Shown piece after piece: positions 14,870 through 24,407 of a DNA stretch of 64,000 bases; within the stretch, counting starts at the first letter, position 1; every line of letters starts with the position of its first letter. Below the pieces are notes generated by a model that was not told the origin of the DNA, did no database searches, and was given only the letters and a program-made list of their open reading frames with translations. The stretch comes from an uncultured Muribaculaceae bacterium (lineage in GTDB: Bacteria > Bacteroidota > Bacteroidia > Bacteroidales > Muribaculaceae): NCBI GenBank assembly GCA_944321875.1, contig CALUMX010000011.1, positions 1 through 64,000 of the forward strand, in the 5' to 3' direction. The position numbers and the translations under genes are program-made.

Positions 14870-17800
14870 TTATTTTTTCTCTTTCTCTTTTTTGAATACA
14901 TCGGGGTCGGTATATCCGCCTCCCAGGGCTTTGTAGAGCTGAACCATTGACTGGAGCTCGCTCAATACGGCCTTGTTCAAGCCAATCTGAGCCTCGAGTA
15001 ACTCACGTTGTGCGTCGAGTACGTCCATGTAGCTGGTCACACCGTTGATATATTGAAGTTGTGCCAGTTCAAGATATTTGCTGGCCGATGCCTCCAATAC
15101 TTTCCACGACTTGGTGATTTCCTTATCCTTGTTGATGGCAGTGATGGCATCGTTGACTTCCTTGAATGCGTTCAGCACGGTCTTCTGGTAGCTGTAGACC
15201 TGTTGTTCGTACTGCGCCTGGCTTGCCTTGTGGCGGGCTTTGTTTTGAGCCATGCCCACCAGAGGCTGTAGCAGGGTCGCAGCTCCAAACCATGTGGGAC
15301 TCTGGAGAAAATTACCCAGTTCGTTGCTTTCCAGACCGTATTTTCCTGTCAGGCTGATAGAGGGGAACATGCTTGTGAAGGCTACTCCTACTTTTGCGTT
15401 GGCCTGCTTCAGTTGGAATTCGGCGGCGATGATGTCCGGGCGACGTTCCAGCAGCGATGAGGGCAGACCCACAGGAAGCATTTCCGGCATCGGCTGCTCG
15501 TCGAGAGGAATGCCGCGCTTGATGGCATGCGGGTATTCACCCAGGAGCATGGCAAGGTCGCTTTCCTTGATGCTGATTTGTTTTTCCAGAGTCGGAATGC
15601 GAGTCTCGGTGCGGGCCAGCTCAACGAGTGCCTGGTTGTAGGCTGTCTCAGAGGTCAGACCACCGTTGTATCTCAATTCCGTCAGGCGGAGTCCTTCGCG
15701 GCGTGCCTCAAGTGTCTGTTTCACGATGCTGTATTCCCGGTCGAGAGCACAAAGTTCAAAGTAGCTGGAGGCAACGGTTGCGATGAGTGTCATCTGCATT
15801 GCCTTGTGGCCTTCGACAGTAGCCAGGTAGGCGGCTACGTCGGCTTCACGGGCCCAGCGCAACTTTCCCCACAGGTCAAGTTCCCACGACAGGGAGAGCT
15901 TTGCGTCCACCTCCGGGTCAGGAGAGTAGCTGTTGCCGCCATAGTTCTGTGCGTCCTTTTCGGCATTCAGCAGAACTCCGACCGAAGGGAAGAGATTGGC
16001 TGTCGAGATTCTTTTCGCAGCTTGCATTTCCTTGATTTTAGCGGCGGCAATAAGCATGTCCTTGTTGTTTTCAAGCGCTTTTTTGATAAGCCCTTGCAAC
16101 ACCTCGTCCTGATAGAGGTCGCCCCAGGCAATGTCGGATACCGATGTCGTGTCGGCTGAGACTTGGAAGGAGTCGGGCATGTTGACTTCCGGACGTGTGT
16201 ATTCTTTGCCTAATTTACAAGACGTCATGGAAACGGCCACGATGGCAACGAGAGCCATTGGCAGGAGGGATTTTGTTTTCATGAAGACTTGTTTCATATT
16301 TAATTGTTTTACTTTATAAATCAGTACAAAGAAGAAAGGTACAATCACGATACCGAGGGTAATGGCGAAAATCATACCGAAGAATACGCCCGTACCGATG
16401 CTGTGGCGGGATGCGGAACCCGGTCCAGTGGCAAGTACCATCGGAAGCATACCGAGCACGAATGCCAGAGAGGTCATCAAAATCGGACGGAAACGCATCT
16501 GTGCGGCATGTACGGCGGATTTGACAATATCACCGCCAGCGTCGACTTGCACTTTCGCGAATTCCACAATCAAAATGGCGTTCTTGGCGGCAAGACCAAT
16601 CAGCGTTACCAGACCAATCTGGAAATAGGTGTCGTTTTCCAGTCCGCAAGCCCAGATGCCGAGGTAAGCACCCAAAGCGGCTACCGGTAAAGAAAGAAGT
16701 ACGGCGATAGGCACAATCCAACTTTCATATTGTGCAGCAAGGAAGAGGAACACGAAGAGCAGTACCAGTGCAAGCACAACTCCTGTCTGTCCGTCAGCCT
16801 GCTTCTCCTGGTAGGAGAGGCCACTCCATTCAACGGCGATGTTTTCCGGCAAGTGCTCTTTAGCGATGCGCTCCATTGCAGCCATGGCTTCACCTGTACT
16901 GTAGCCGTTGGCGGCAACTGCATTGATGGCAGATGTGGAGAACATGTTGAAGCGCTTAATTGTACCCGGACCTGTGGTGTATTTGGTTGTTCCGAGAGCA
17001 GAAAGCGGTACCATCGCTCCGTTCTTAGCCTTCACATAGAAAAGACGGAGGCAATCAGCATTGGCACGATAGGGGGCTTCAGCCTGGATATATACACGGT
17101 AGATACGGTTGAACATGTTGAAGTCGTTCACATAGACGGAGCCCAGATAAGCCTTCATCGTGTTGAAGATGTCGGCAATCGGAATTCCGAGGAATTGTGC
17201 ACGGTCGCGGTCAACGTCGAAATACAACTGCGGAATTTCAGACTGGAGCGCTGACGATACGTTTCCTAATTCCGGAGCTTCTTGCGCATACTTCATAAAT
17301 GTGTTGGTCGCATTTACAAGGTCGTCCCAAGACGCCTCACCTCTTGCTTCAAGCTGCATTTCCAAACCGCCGCTTTCGCCCAATCCCGGGATGACAGGCG
17401 GACGGGAAACGTAGGTCTTGGCTTCAGGATATTTGGACAGCTCTTTGCTTACGGTATTCATTACATCCTGTACACCCATGCCGGAGCCACGCTCTTTCCA
17501 CGGCTTCAGAATCACTGTGAGTGTAGAGCGGCTCTGAGTCGAACCGATACGGGGGCTGCTACCTGTCACATTCTGTACGTAGGCAACGGCCGGAAGCTGG
17601 TCAATGAACGCGATAGCCCGGTCGGTAACCTCACGTGTACGTCCGATGGTAGCGCCTTCCGGCAATTCGATTTCCACGGTGAAGTAACCTTGGTCCTCTT
17701 CCGGCATAAAGCTCGTAGGCAAAAGGTAGTTCAATATCCAGATTACGACGAGCGACATACCGAACATAGCGAGAACACGGCGGGGATTGCGGACTGTGCG

Positions 17801-19384
17801 GTGCAGGATTTTCGCATATTTCCGGTTGCCGAGAGCCAGCCAATAGTTGATTCTGCGGAATATCTTGGCTTTCTTCTTGTGTTCCGGACGGAGGAGCATA
17901 GCGCACATGGCGGGGCTCAGCGTCAGGGCGACAACAAGAGAGAGAAGAACGGAAACTACGATTGTGATAGAGAACTGGCGGTACAGCATACCCGTGATTC
18001 CGTCAAGGAAGCTCACAGGGACGAACACGGCGGCCAGAACAAGCGAGGTGGCGATAAGCGCGCCCGCGAGCTCATGCATGGCTTTGTGAGAGGCTTCACG
18101 CTGTGACAGCCGTTCCTCTTTCATAATACGTTCCACGTTTTCCACGACAACGATGGCGTCATCCACCACGATACCGATGGCGAGCACCAGACCCAGAAGC
18201 GTCAGAAGGTTGAGCGAGAATCCCATGATGAGCATGAAGCCGAAAGTACCAATCAAGGAAATAGGTACGGCTACAATTGGGATGACAGCCGCTCTCCAGT
18301 TTTGCAGGGAGAAGAACACCACCAATACGACGAGGAACAATGCCTCAAAAAGAGTCTTGTAAACCTCATGGATGGATTGTGAGATGTATTCTGTCATATC
18401 GAACGGGAAGTTGTATTCCAGTTCTTCAGGGAAGTTCTTGCTGATTTCCGCCATTGTCTTCTTCACGTTCTCTGCCACTTCCATGGCGTTGGCTCCCGGA
18501 AGCATATAGATGGAGAGGATGGCGGCATTCTTTCCGTTGATACCACTTTCAGTCGTGTAGGATGCCGCTTCCAGCGATACGTGTGCCACGTCACGCAGAC
18601 GAACCACCGTTCCATCGGTATTGGCTCTGACAACGATGTTTTCAAACTGTTCGACGGTAGAAAGACGGCCGGATGCCGTAACCGGCATGGTGATGTCGAC
18701 GTCGATAATCGGTTGCTTACCGATTTCACCGGCTGCTGACTCACGGTTTTGGTCTTTCAATGCGGCCTGAATGTCGCTGATGGTAAGTCCCATGTTGGCC
18801 ATGCGGTCCGGGTAAACCCAGATTTGCATACCGTAGTAACGGCCTCCGACGTTGGAGATACGGCCAACGCCCGGGATACGGCGGAGCACGTCGAGCACGT
18901 TGATAGTAGCGAAGTTACTCAGATAGATTTCATCAAACTTCGGGTCGTCCGACATAAGCGTCAGTGTCATCAACTGGCTGGGCGCCTGTTTCTCGACGCT
19001 GATACCGTTCTGCACTACTTCGGCAGGCAGACGGCTTTCAGCCAACTTGATACGGTTCTGTACTTCGATGGCAGCCAAATCCGGGTCGGCAGAGACATCG
19101 AATGTTACGGTGATGGATAAGCTACCAGAGTTGGTACAGCTGCTTTGCATGTAAATCATACCCGGTGTACCGTTCAATTCCTGCTCGATAGGAGTGGCAA
19201 CGGCTTGTGATACGGTCAGCGCGTTGGCACCCGGATAGGAGGCGCTGATTTTCACCACCGGAGGTGTGATTTGCGGATATTGGTCTATGGGGAGGAACCG
19301 CAACCCGATTAAACCGACAATCACTATCAAAAGTGAGAGAACGATTGAGAATACGGGGCGATCAATAAAAAATCCTGGTTTCAT
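14870..19384 (-). CDS. RND efflux permease fused in frame to outer-membrane factor (TolC/OprM-like)
   Basis: One uninterrupted 1504-codon frame covers two proteins that are usually separate. Residues 1 to about 1029 are an AcrB/MexB-type permease: [17 protein letters not shown] start, duplicated porter domains, 12 helices, and the intramembrane Asp pair in [18 protein letters not shown]. From Met1030/1035 an outer-membrane factor begins with its own lipoprotein signal ([12 protein letters not shown], Cys1056) and two OMF repeats ([29 protein letters not shown]). Either the chain is made whole and cut at Cys1056 by signal peptidase II, or the second part also starts at its internal ATG (preceded by AATTAAAT). 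It lies 10 bases after the membrane-fusion gene. A lost stop codon through a recent mutation or a sequencing error is possible. Confidence 0.93.
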   Translation of the reverse strand: MKPGFFIDRPVFSIVLSLLIVIVGLIGLRFLPIDQYPQITPPVVKISASYPGANALTVSQAVATPIEQELNGTPGMIYMQSSCTNSGSLSITVTFDVSADPDLAAIEVQNRIKLAESRLPAEVVQNGISVEKQAPSQLMTLTLMSDDPKFDEIYLSNFATINVLDVLRRIPGVGRISNVGGRYYGMQIWVYPDRMANMGLTISDIQAALKDQNRESAAGEIGKQPIIDVDITMPVTASGRLSTVEQFENIVVRANTDGTVVRLRDVAHVSLEAASYTTESGINGKNAAILSIYMLPGANAMEVAENVKKTMAEISKNFPEELEYNFPFDMTEYISQSIHEVYKTLFEALFLVVLVVFFSLQNWRAAVIPIVAVPISLIGTFGFMLIMGFSLNLLTLLGLVLAIGIVVDDAIVVVENVERIMKEERLSQREASHKAMHELAGALIATSLVLAAVFVPVSFLDGITGMLYRQFSITIVVSVLLSLVVALTLSPAMCAMLLRPEHKKKAKIFRRINYWLALGNRKYAKILHRTVRNPRRVLAMFGMSLVVIWILNYLLPTSFMPEEDQGYFTVEIELPEGATIGRTREVTDRAIAFIDQLPAVAYVQNVTGSSPRIGSTQSRSTLTVILKPWKERGSGMGVQDVMNTVSKELSKYPEAKTYVSRPPVIPGLGESGGLEMQLEARGEASWDDLVNATNTFMKYAQEAPELGNVSSALQSEIPQLYFDVDRDRAQFLGIPIADIFNTMKAYLGSVYVNDFNMFNRIYRVYIQAEAPYRANADCLRLFYVKAKNGAMVPLSALGTTKYTTGPGTIKRFNMFSTSAINAVAANGYSTGEAMAAMERIAKEHLPENIAVEWSGLSYQEKQADGQTGVVLALVLLFVFLFLAAQYESWIVPIAVLLSLPVAALGAYLGIWACGLENDTYFQIGLVTLIGLAAKNAILIVEFAKVQVDAGGDIVKSAVHAAQMRFRPILMTSLAFVLGMLPMVLATGPGSASRHSIGTGVFFGMIFAITLGIVIVPFFFVLIYKVKQLNMKQVFMKTKSLLPMALVAIVAVSMTSCKLGKEYTRPEVNMPDSFQVSADTTSVSDIAWGDLYQDEVLQGLIKKALENNKDMLIAAAKIKEMQAAKRISTANLFPSVGVLLNAEKDAQNYGGNSYSPDPEVDAKLSLSWELDLWGKLRWAREADVAAYLATVEGHKAMQMTLIATVASSYFELCALDREYSIVKQTLEARREGLRLTELRYNGGLTSETAYNQALVELARTETRIPTLEKQISIKESDLAMLLGEYPHAIKRGIPLDEQPMPEMLPVGLPSSLLERRPDIIAAEFQLKQANAKVGVAFTSMFPSISLTGKYGLESNELGNFLQSPTWFGAATLLQPLVGMAQNKARHKASQAQYEQQVYSYQKTVLNAFKEVNDAITAINKDKEITKSWKVLEASASKYLELAQLQYINGVTSYMDVLDAQRELLEAQIGLNKAVLSELQSMVQLYKALGGGYTDPDVFKKEKEKK

Positions 19385-19394
19385 TCTCTATAAT

Positions 19395-20552
19395 TTACTT
19401 TTGTGGCACAGCGGCCTGTTTATTTTTCTTGGCTTCAACCGCAACGGCCTTTGTGCCTGGTTGAAGTTTGTGATAACCCTCTACGACAACTGATTCGTTG
19501 GCGCTCAGTCCGCGCTCGATAACGACGTTGTTGTCAACTTCCGGACCTGTCTGGACAAAGCGTTTCTCGACAACGCTGTCTTTCCTTACAATGTAGAGGA
19601 AGGCTCCGCCTTTCTCGATGGAAAGAGCTTTGCGCGGTACGACGATAGCGTTTTCTCTCACGTCAAGAAGAAGTTTTACTCGTGTAAACTGACCCGGAAG
19701 CAATGCGTTGTCCGGGTTGGGAAGTTCTGCACGGACACCGAATGTACCAGTCTTCGGGTCAACCTGTGGCGCTGCGAAATCAACGATTCCCTTCAGCGGA
19801 TACTCCGAGTTGTCAGCGAGTGTGATGGAAATTGTTGGCTGCCAAGAGCGGGAAGTGTCGGTCTCACCGAACTTGATGTTACGCTTTTCGGCCATAAGGT
19901 AGTCAAGCGCTGTCATCTTGAAATCAACAAGAACCGTGTCGCTCTTTACGACAGCTGCCAGTTTTGATTTCGCGCCCGGACCAACCAATGTACCGATGTC
20001 GACGAAACGTTCGCTGATGTAGCCGGACATCGGAGAGGTAATCACTGTATAGCCCAATTCCAACTGTGCTTGGTCGAGGTCGGCCTTACTCATGGCAATG
20101 TTGGCTTCTGCATTGTCGAGAGCCGCCAAGGCATTGTCAAGGTCGAGCTGACTGGCAGCGTGTTGCTCATAAAGAGGGCGGAGACGCTTAACGTCGCGCT
20201 CTGCTTTTGCCGCCAGAGCCTCGTCTCTTTTGAGTTGGGCTTTAGCGCGCTCCACACGTGCTTTATATTGTGATTGGTCGATAATGAACAAGGGGACACC
20301 TTTTTCTACGTATTTACCTTCTTCAAATAGCATTTTTTCGAGGTAACCTTCAACGCGGGCATGCAATTCGACGAATTGAGATGCGCGGATGCTGCCCACA
20401 TATTCTCCATAGATATGGACGTCTTCTTTTTTCGGTTTTTCTACTTCCACGATGGGGTAGTTCGGTGCTTCTTTGGGTTTACAAGCTGTAAACGTTCCTG
20501 CGATAAGTGCAGTGAGAATGATACTACTACAAAACAATCCTTTTCTTAACAT
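19395..20552 (-). CDS. RND efflux periplasmic adaptor (membrane fusion protein)
   Basis: The start at 20552 gives a lipoprotein signal (MLRKGLFCSSIILTALI, then AGTFTAC). The longer frame only adds non-coding leader. The 385-aa protein has the barrel-sandwich/lipoyl parts (ARVEGYLEKMLFEEGKYVEKG), a long alpha-hairpin (about 95-165) and beta-barrel and membrane-proximal domains (LLPGQFTRVKLLLD). It links the permease to the outer-membrane factor in a tripartite pump. A perfect palindrome TTGTTAACAA lies 16 bases upstream of its start. Confidence 0.94.
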   Translation of the reverse strand: MLRKGLFCSSIILTALIAGTFTACKPKEAPNYPIVEVEKPKKEDVHIYGEYVGSIRASQFVELHARVEGYLEKMLFEEGKYVEKGVPLFIIDQSQYKARVERAKAQLKRDEALAAKAERDVKRLRPLYEQHAASQLDLDNALAALDNAEANIAMSKADLDQAQLELGYTVITSPMSGYISERFVDIGTLVGPGAKSKLAAVVKSDTVLVDFKMTALDYLMAEKRNIKFGETDTSRSWQPTISITLADNSEYPLKGIVDFAAPQVDPKTGTFGVRAELPNPDNALLPGQFTRVKLLLDVRENAIVVPRKALSIEKGGAFLYIVRKDSVVEKRFVQTGPEVDNNVVIERGLSANESVVVEGYHKLQPGTKAVAVEAKKNKQAAVPQK

Positions 20553-20568
20553 ATCAGTAAATGAATAG

Positions 20569-20578
20569 TTGTTAACAA
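20569..20578. promoter_or_regulatory. Palindrome TTGTTAACAA upstream of efflux operon
   Basis: A perfect 10-base palindrome lies 16 bases upstream of the adaptor start. A related half-site GTTGTTAA occurs near 20634. The position suits a repressor operator; no regulator gene is adjacent. Confidence 0.35.
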
Positions 20579-20690
20579 TATTTATGTGAGTATTAGGAAA
20601 AATCGTGCCACAGACAAAATTTCGGGCGTGTGTTGTTAATGTGTTTAAATACAGATGTTTGGGTGCGTTGTCCCCTGAGTGTGTTTTGAA

Positions 20691-20740
20691 GGACGTTGTG
20701 GAATATTTCCACACTTTGGGGTTGTTGCTCCACAACGTCC
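20691..20740. repeat. 12-bp perfect inverted repeat between aguB and efflux operon
   Basis: GGACGTTGTGGA (20691-20702) and TCCACAACGTCC (20729-20740) are exact inverse complements around a 26-base spacer. The left arm can alternatively pair with the nearer TTCCAC, giving GTGGAATATTTCCAC (20698-20712). No T-run follows on either strand, so it is not an ordinary terminator. It may be an operator or an attenuator-like switch. Confidence 0.5.
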
Positions 20741-20764
20741 GATATCGCCTTTCCTTTTAAAAGG

Positions 20765-21652
20765 TTAGTCAATAAAGCGTTTGGTCAAATCCTGGAACAT
20801 ATCAATGCGACGGTCGCGGAGGAACGGCCACCAGCGTCTGACTTGCTCAGAGCGTGAGAGGTCAATTTCAACGATGGTTTCCACTTCCGAGTCGGTCGGT
20901 GCTTCATACAGGATTTCGCCTTGAGGTCCAGCAATGAAACTGCTGCCCCAGAATTGGATACCGTTGGTCATGCCAGAAGGGTCTGTCTCATGTCCTACAC
21001 GGTTGACGGCTACGACGGGAAGTCCGTTGGCTACGGCATGGCCTCTTTGTGAGAGCATCCAGGCCTGGCGTTGGCGCATTTTCTCATCGTCAGTGTCGCT
21101 ACTTTCCCAGCCGATGGCGGTAGGATAGATGAGCAATTCCGCACCGCTGAGAGCCATAAGACGGGCTGCTTCCGGATACCACTGGTCCCAACATACGAGA
21201 ATGCCGAGTTTGCCCAAGGATGTCTCAATCGGTTTGAATCCGAGGTCGCCCGGTGTGAAATAAAACTTTTCGTAGTAGGCGGGGTCGTCTGGAATGTGCA
21301 TTTTGCGATATTTTCCGGCGATGGAGCCGTCACGCTCAAATACTACGGCTGTATTGTGGTAGAGGCCGGGAGCACGTCTCTCAAAAAGCGACGTGACAAG
21401 AACGATTCCGTTTTCTTTTGCTATTTTGCTGTAAAAATCGGTTCTTTCTCCGGGAATTGCCACAGCAAGGTCGAAATTATCGGTAGATTCTACTTGGCAG
21501 AAGTAGAGGGAATCATGCAACTCCTGGAGCACAATCAGTTGGGCGCCCTGGCTGGCAAGTCCCTTGATTTTTTGTGCGAGGTGCTGCATGTTTTGCTGAA
21601 TGTCGCCGGTATTAGCCTGTTGTATGATGCCGGTCTTGATTGTTCTTTTCAT
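20765..21652 (-). CDS. aguB: N-carbamoylputrescine amidase
   Basis: The start at 21652 (MKRTIKTGIIQQ) overlaps the aguA stop by four bases (ATGA). The 295-aa nitrilase-superfamily enzyme has the Glu-Lys-Cys triad at about Glu44 (LQELHDSLYF), Lys117 (KYRKMHIPD) and Cys154 (LVCWDQWYPEAARL). The sequence after the cysteine is typical of N-carbamoylputrescine amidases. It releases putrescine, ammonia and CO2 and completes the agmatine route with aguA. A palindrome CCTTTTAAAAGG abuts its stop codon. Confidence 0.92.
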   Translation of the reverse strand: MKRTIKTGIIQQANTGDIQQNMQHLAQKIKGLASQGAQLIVLQELHDSLYFCQVESTDNFDLAVAIPGERTDFYSKIAKENGIVLVTSLFERRAPGLYHNTAVVFERDGSIAGKYRKMHIPDDPAYYEKFYFTPGDLGFKPIETSLGKLGILVCWDQWYPEAARLMALSGAELLIYPTAIGWESSDTDDEKMRQRQAWMLSQRGHAVANGLPVVAVNRVGHETDPSGMTNGIQFWGSSFIAGPQGEILYEAPTDSEVETIVEIDLSRSEQVRRWWPFLRDRRIDMFQDLTKRFID

Positions 21653-22698
21653 AAGTTGTTGATTGTATTGGCCGGAAATTGCATGGTGACGCAGTGGAGA
21701 GAACCGTGCTGCTGAATCAGCGCATTGCAATCAATTCCGATGATTTTAAAGTTGGAGAATACGGATTGGATGGTATCGAGCGCCAGTCTGTCATTCTCCG
21801 GTTGATTATAGGTCGGGATCAGGACGAAGCCGTTTCCAATAAGGAAATTGGCGTATGTGGCAGGAAGTCGGTTACCCTCTTCATCGTAGATGGGTTGTGG
21901 GTGTGGCAGTTTTACTAAATTGAATTTCTCGTTCTTGGTGTTTGTGAAAGTTGTCAATTGCTTTTCCATCTCCTTGAGGGCTTCGTAGTGAGCATCTGTT
22001 TCATCGTCAGTCGCGACATACAGGATGGTGTTTCCTGGCGCGATGCGTGCAAGCGTATCGATATGACTGTCCGTGTCGTCACCTTCCAGATAGCCATGGT
22101 CGAGCCACAATACCTTACGGACGCCAAAGGCATTGATAAGATAGCGCTCAATTTCTTCCTTGGTCATGCCTCCGTTCCGGTGGGGAGAAAGCAGGCATTC
22201 AGAAGTAGTAAGCAGAGTGCCTTCACCGTCGCTCTCAATGGAGCCTCCTTCCAATGCGAAACTCAGATGGTTGGCATAAGTGCCGTTAAACAATCCCTCC
22301 TTAAATAGGGTGGATGTAATCAAGTTGTCGTAGCAGGCGGCAAATTTAAGGCCCCATCCGTTGAATTGGAAGTCGTTGATGATGAGCTTGCCATCCTTGC
22401 TGGTTGTAATGGCGCAAGTGTCGCGGGCCCAAGTGTCATTGGACTGACATTTCTTTTTTACGAAAAAAGGACTGTCAAAGACCGGCACATTTTCGGCTTC
22501 TTCGTCATTCGGGGTGATTAGAATCAGATGCTCTTTTTCATTGATAATGGCTCTGATAATGTTGTAAAAGCATTCTCTGACCTCAGGCAACATGTATGCC
22601 CAGTCAGTTTTGCTGTGCGGCCAGACCATCATGATGGCATCTTGCTGTTCCCACTCTGCGGGAAGGCGCAGGGCGCCAGCTGTATCATTATTGTTCAT
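21649..22698 (-). CDS. aguA: Agmatine deiminase
   Basis: The start at 22698 (MNNNDTAGALRLPAEW) is used; one more Met directly precedes it. The 349-aa peptidyl-arginine-deiminase-fold enzyme converts agmatine to N-carbamoylputrescine. Visible marks are RLPAEWEQQDAIMMVWPH, the substrate-binding WARDTC, EGGSIESDGEGTLLTT, LDHGYLEGDDTDSHID, and the nucleophilic Cys336 in GSLHCVTMQFP. It overlaps the upstream 78-aa gene by 11 bases and aguB by four, so the three are co-translated. Confidence 0.94.
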   Translation of the reverse strand: MNNNDTAGALRLPAEWEQQDAIMMVWPHSKTDWAYMLPEVRECFYNIIRAIINEKEHLILITPNDEEAENVPVFDSPFFVKKKCQSNDTWARDTCAITTSKDGKLIINDFQFNGWGLKFAACYDNLITSTLFKEGLFNGTYANHLSFALEGGSIESDGEGTLLTTSECLLSPHRNGGMTKEEIERYLINAFGVRKVLWLDHGYLEGDDTDSHIDTLARIAPGNTILYVATDDETDAHYEALKEMEKQLTTFTNTKNEKFNLVKLPHPQPIYDEEGNRLPATYANFLIGNGFVLIPTYNQPENDRLALDTIQSVFSNFKIIGIDCNALIQQHGSLHCVTMQFPANTINNL

Positions 22699-22924
22699 CA
22701 TAATCGGATAATGTGTCAAAGATTGATTCTGATGTGTCAGACAGGTCGTTGCAGCATTTTTGAAATGCCTCCTTTTCGCGGTAACCCATTTCGTCACACC
22801 ACTGACGGAACTCGTCTCTGAGTTGGACGTCTTCATTCAAATTACGGAAGAATTCGCTTTCTGCAATATCCGCACATCCGAATTCGGTCAACAACTGTTC
22901 TATTATAGATGGAAAATCAGGCAT
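22688..22924 (-). CDS. Small acidic protein of unknown function, 78 aa
   Basis: The product is strongly acidic, with three cysteines (FGCADIAES, QWCDEMGY, KCCNDLSD), no signal and no membrane helix. I do not recognise a family. Its 3' end overlaps the aguA start by 11 bases, and a TATATTTG box (22951-22958, minus strand) lies 26 bases upstream. It is thus the first gene of the putrescine operon. A regulatory or chaperone-like role for agmatine metabolism is only a guess. Confidence 0.7.
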   Translation of the reverse strand: MPDFPSIIEQLLTEFGCADIAESEFFRNLNEDVQLRDEFRQWCDEMGYREKEAFQKCCNDLSDTSESIFDTLSDYDEQ

Positions 22925-22947
22925 AGATATAAAATTAAGTTTATATT

Positions 22948-23042
22948 ATCCAAATATAGCGAAAGGCGAGAGCAGAAGCAAACGAAAACGGAAGTTTTCG
23001 CATCTGACTGTGCCATATCGCATTCTATGACATCCAAATATA
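22948..23042. repeat. Promoter-embedded short repeat, copy 2
   Basis: Bounded by the perfect 11-base direct repeat ATCCAAATATA (22948-22958 and 23032-23042). Inside are AAGGCGAGAGCAG (22963-22975), GGAAGTTT, CCATATCG and GCATTCTAT (23020-23028), the same blocks as in the copy at 8828-8911. On the minus strand each flank also forms a TATATTTG -7 box, and TTTG lies about 21 bases before the proximal one, so the repeat supplies the promoter spacer of the aguA operon. Confidence 0.55.
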
Positions 23043-23077
23043 AGCAAAAAGCTGTAAATCGAGAAATTAATTAAAAA

Positions 23078-23109
23078 AATAAGCACGCGGTAGAAACCGT
23101 GTGCTTATT
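23078..23109 (-). terminator. Terminator of rpsF-rpsR-rplI
   Basis: AATAAGCACGCGGT pairs with ACCGTGTGCTTATT over 14 positions (one G-U) around the loop AGAA. On the minus strand a run of seven T follows. It lies 23 bases after the rplI stop. Confidence 0.88.
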
Positions 23110-23131
23110 TAATGGTATATCTGGTGTCTGA

Positions 23132-23575
23132 TTATTCAGAAACAACTTCGAAAGGAACTTCAACAGAAACTTCCTTGTGAAGCTTCAAAGTAGCCTTGTA
23201 GTTACCAACTTCCTTGATAGTTTCCTTGATAACAATCAGCTTGCGGTCTACGTTGAAACCGAGTTTCTCCAATGCTTCTGCAATTTGGATGTTGTTTACA
23301 GAGCCGAAAATTGTACCAGTAGCGCTAGTCTTAGCACCGATTGTAAGAGCTACGTCCTTCAAAGATTCAGCCAAAGCTTCTGCGTCAGCTTTAATCTTAG
23401 CAAGCTTGTGAGCTCTTTGTCTTTGGTTTTCTGCCAAAACTTTCAATGCAGATTCTGTTGCGATGACAGCCTTGCCAGTCGGGATAAGGTAGTTTCTACC
23501 GTAACCGCTCTTTACCTCAACAACATCGTCCTTGTAGCCGAGGTTAGTGATATCTTCTTTTAATATGATCTTCAT
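23132..23575 (-). CDS. rplI: Ribosomal protein bL9
   Basis: This 147-aa protein has the bL9 N-terminal RNA-binding signature VVEVKSGYGRNYLIPTGKA. A central helix and a C-terminal domain follow. It is the last gene of the conserved rpsF-rpsR-rplI cluster, 22 bases after rpsR, and is closed by a strong terminator. Confidence 0.97.
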   Translation of the reverse strand: MKIILKEDITNLGYKDDVVEVKSGYGRNYLIPTGKAVIATESALKVLAENQRQRAHKLAKIKADAEALAESLKDVALTIGAKTSATGTIFGSVNNIQIAEALEKLGFNVDRKLIVIKETIKEVGNYKATLKLHKEVSVEVPFEVVSE

Positions 23576-23597
23576 AACGTTAATCCTGCTTTAAAAA

Positions 23598-23867
23598 TTA
23601 TTTCATCAAGTCTGTTACGTAAGGAAGAAGAGCAAGGTGACGTGCACGCTTAACAGCTTGAGCAACTCTTCTTTGGAACTTCAATGAAGTACCTGTGATG
23701 CGGCGAGGCAGGATTTTGCCTTGCTCGTTCAAGAACTTCTTGAGGAATTCAGGATCCTTGTAGTCGATATACTTGATACCACTTCTTTTGAAACGGCAGT
23801 ATTTTTTCTTTTTGACATCAACTGAAAGCGGAGTCAAATATCTGATTTCTGATTGTGTTTGTGCCAT
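23598..23867 (-). CDS. rpsR: Ribosomal protein bS18
   Basis: This 89-aa protein carries the bS18 core [19 protein letters not shown] and [20 protein letters not shown], which binds bS6 and 16S rRNA. It lies two bases after rpsF. Length and basic composition are normal. Confidence 0.97.
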   Translation of the reverse strand: MAQTQSEIRYLTPLSVDVKKKKYCRFKRSGIKYIDYKDPEFLKKFLNEQGKILPRRITGTSLKFQRRVAQAVKRARHLALLPYVTDLMK

Positions 23868-23869
23868 GA

Positions 23870-24232
23870 TTAATCCTCCTTAGTTTCTTTGTTGTTTGAC
23901 TTAGCAGCTCTCAAATTTCTACGCTTTTCAGCATATTCAGCAGCGTACTTATCCAAGCGGAATGTAAGGAAGCGGATAACGCGCTCGTCGCGGCGATATG
24001 CAGTTTCCAACTTCTTAACCATAGGAGCTTCTGCGTTAAACTCGATCAGGCAATAGAAGCCTGTGCTTTTCTTTTGAATTGGGTAAGCCAACTTTCTGAG
24101 GCCCCAATTTTCTTCATTTACTACTTCTGCTCCGTTCTGAGTCAAGAATGTAGTGAATTTGTCTACCGCTTCCTTCATCTGAGCATCAGACAAAACGGGA
24201 GTCAAAATGAAAACGGTTTCGTACTTGTTCAT
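23870..24232 (-). CDS. rpsF: Ribosomal protein bS6
   Basis: The start at 24232 ([12 protein letters not shown]) is the family start; the longer frame crosses the promoter. The 120-aa protein has the bS6 ferredoxin-like fold, with [18 protein letters not shown] and [20 protein letters not shown] basic/acidic tail ends in KETKED. It heads the three-gene ribosomal operon, with a -7 box TATCTTTG at 24266-24273. Confidence 0.96.
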   Translation of the reverse strand: MNKYETVFILTPVLSDAQMKEAVDKFTTFLTQNGAEVVNEENWGLRKLAYPIQKKSTGFYCLIEFNAEAPMVKKLETAYRRDERVIRFLTFRLDKYAAEYAEKRRNLRAAKSNNKETKED

Positions 24233-24265
24233 AATTGTTTTTAAATTAATTTTTAAAATGCGGTG

Positions 24266-24273
24266 CAAAGATA
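24266..24273 (-). promoter_or_regulatory. -7 box TATCTTTG of rpsF operon
   Basis: TATCTTTG on the minus strand, 33 bases before the rpsF start. Confidence 0.65.
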
Positions 24274-24372
24274 GAGAAAAAAAATGATTGCTGCAAGTCA
24301 TAACTTGCTATTTTTTCAGATTTTATACGCTGTTTTTTTTCAGAATGATTTGTCAAAATTATCGGAATGCGT

Positions 24373-24380
24373 TAAATTTG
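24373..24380 (+). promoter_or_regulatory. -7 box TAAATTTG of the NlpC/P60-epimerase operon
   Basis: TAAATTTG matches the -7 consensus and lies 27 bases before the chosen start of the NlpC/P60 gene. It also argues against the longer open frame starting at 24288. Confidence 0.6.
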
Positions 24381-24407
24381 TTGACAACATACAATTGGAA
24401 CAGTATT

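Noticed and set aside
14665..14901. N-terminal extension of ileS from the longest open frame
   Set aside because: It crosses the ileS -7 box, the efflux terminator and the end of the efflux gene, and has no synthetase-like sequence.
17282..18106. 274-codon plus-strand frame inside the RND permease
   Set aside because: It is antisense to conserved permease motifs, composition is shadow-like, and no start signal or promoter is seen. The same holds for the 279-codon frame at 25889-26728 against the epimerase and the 210-codon frame at 15527-16159.
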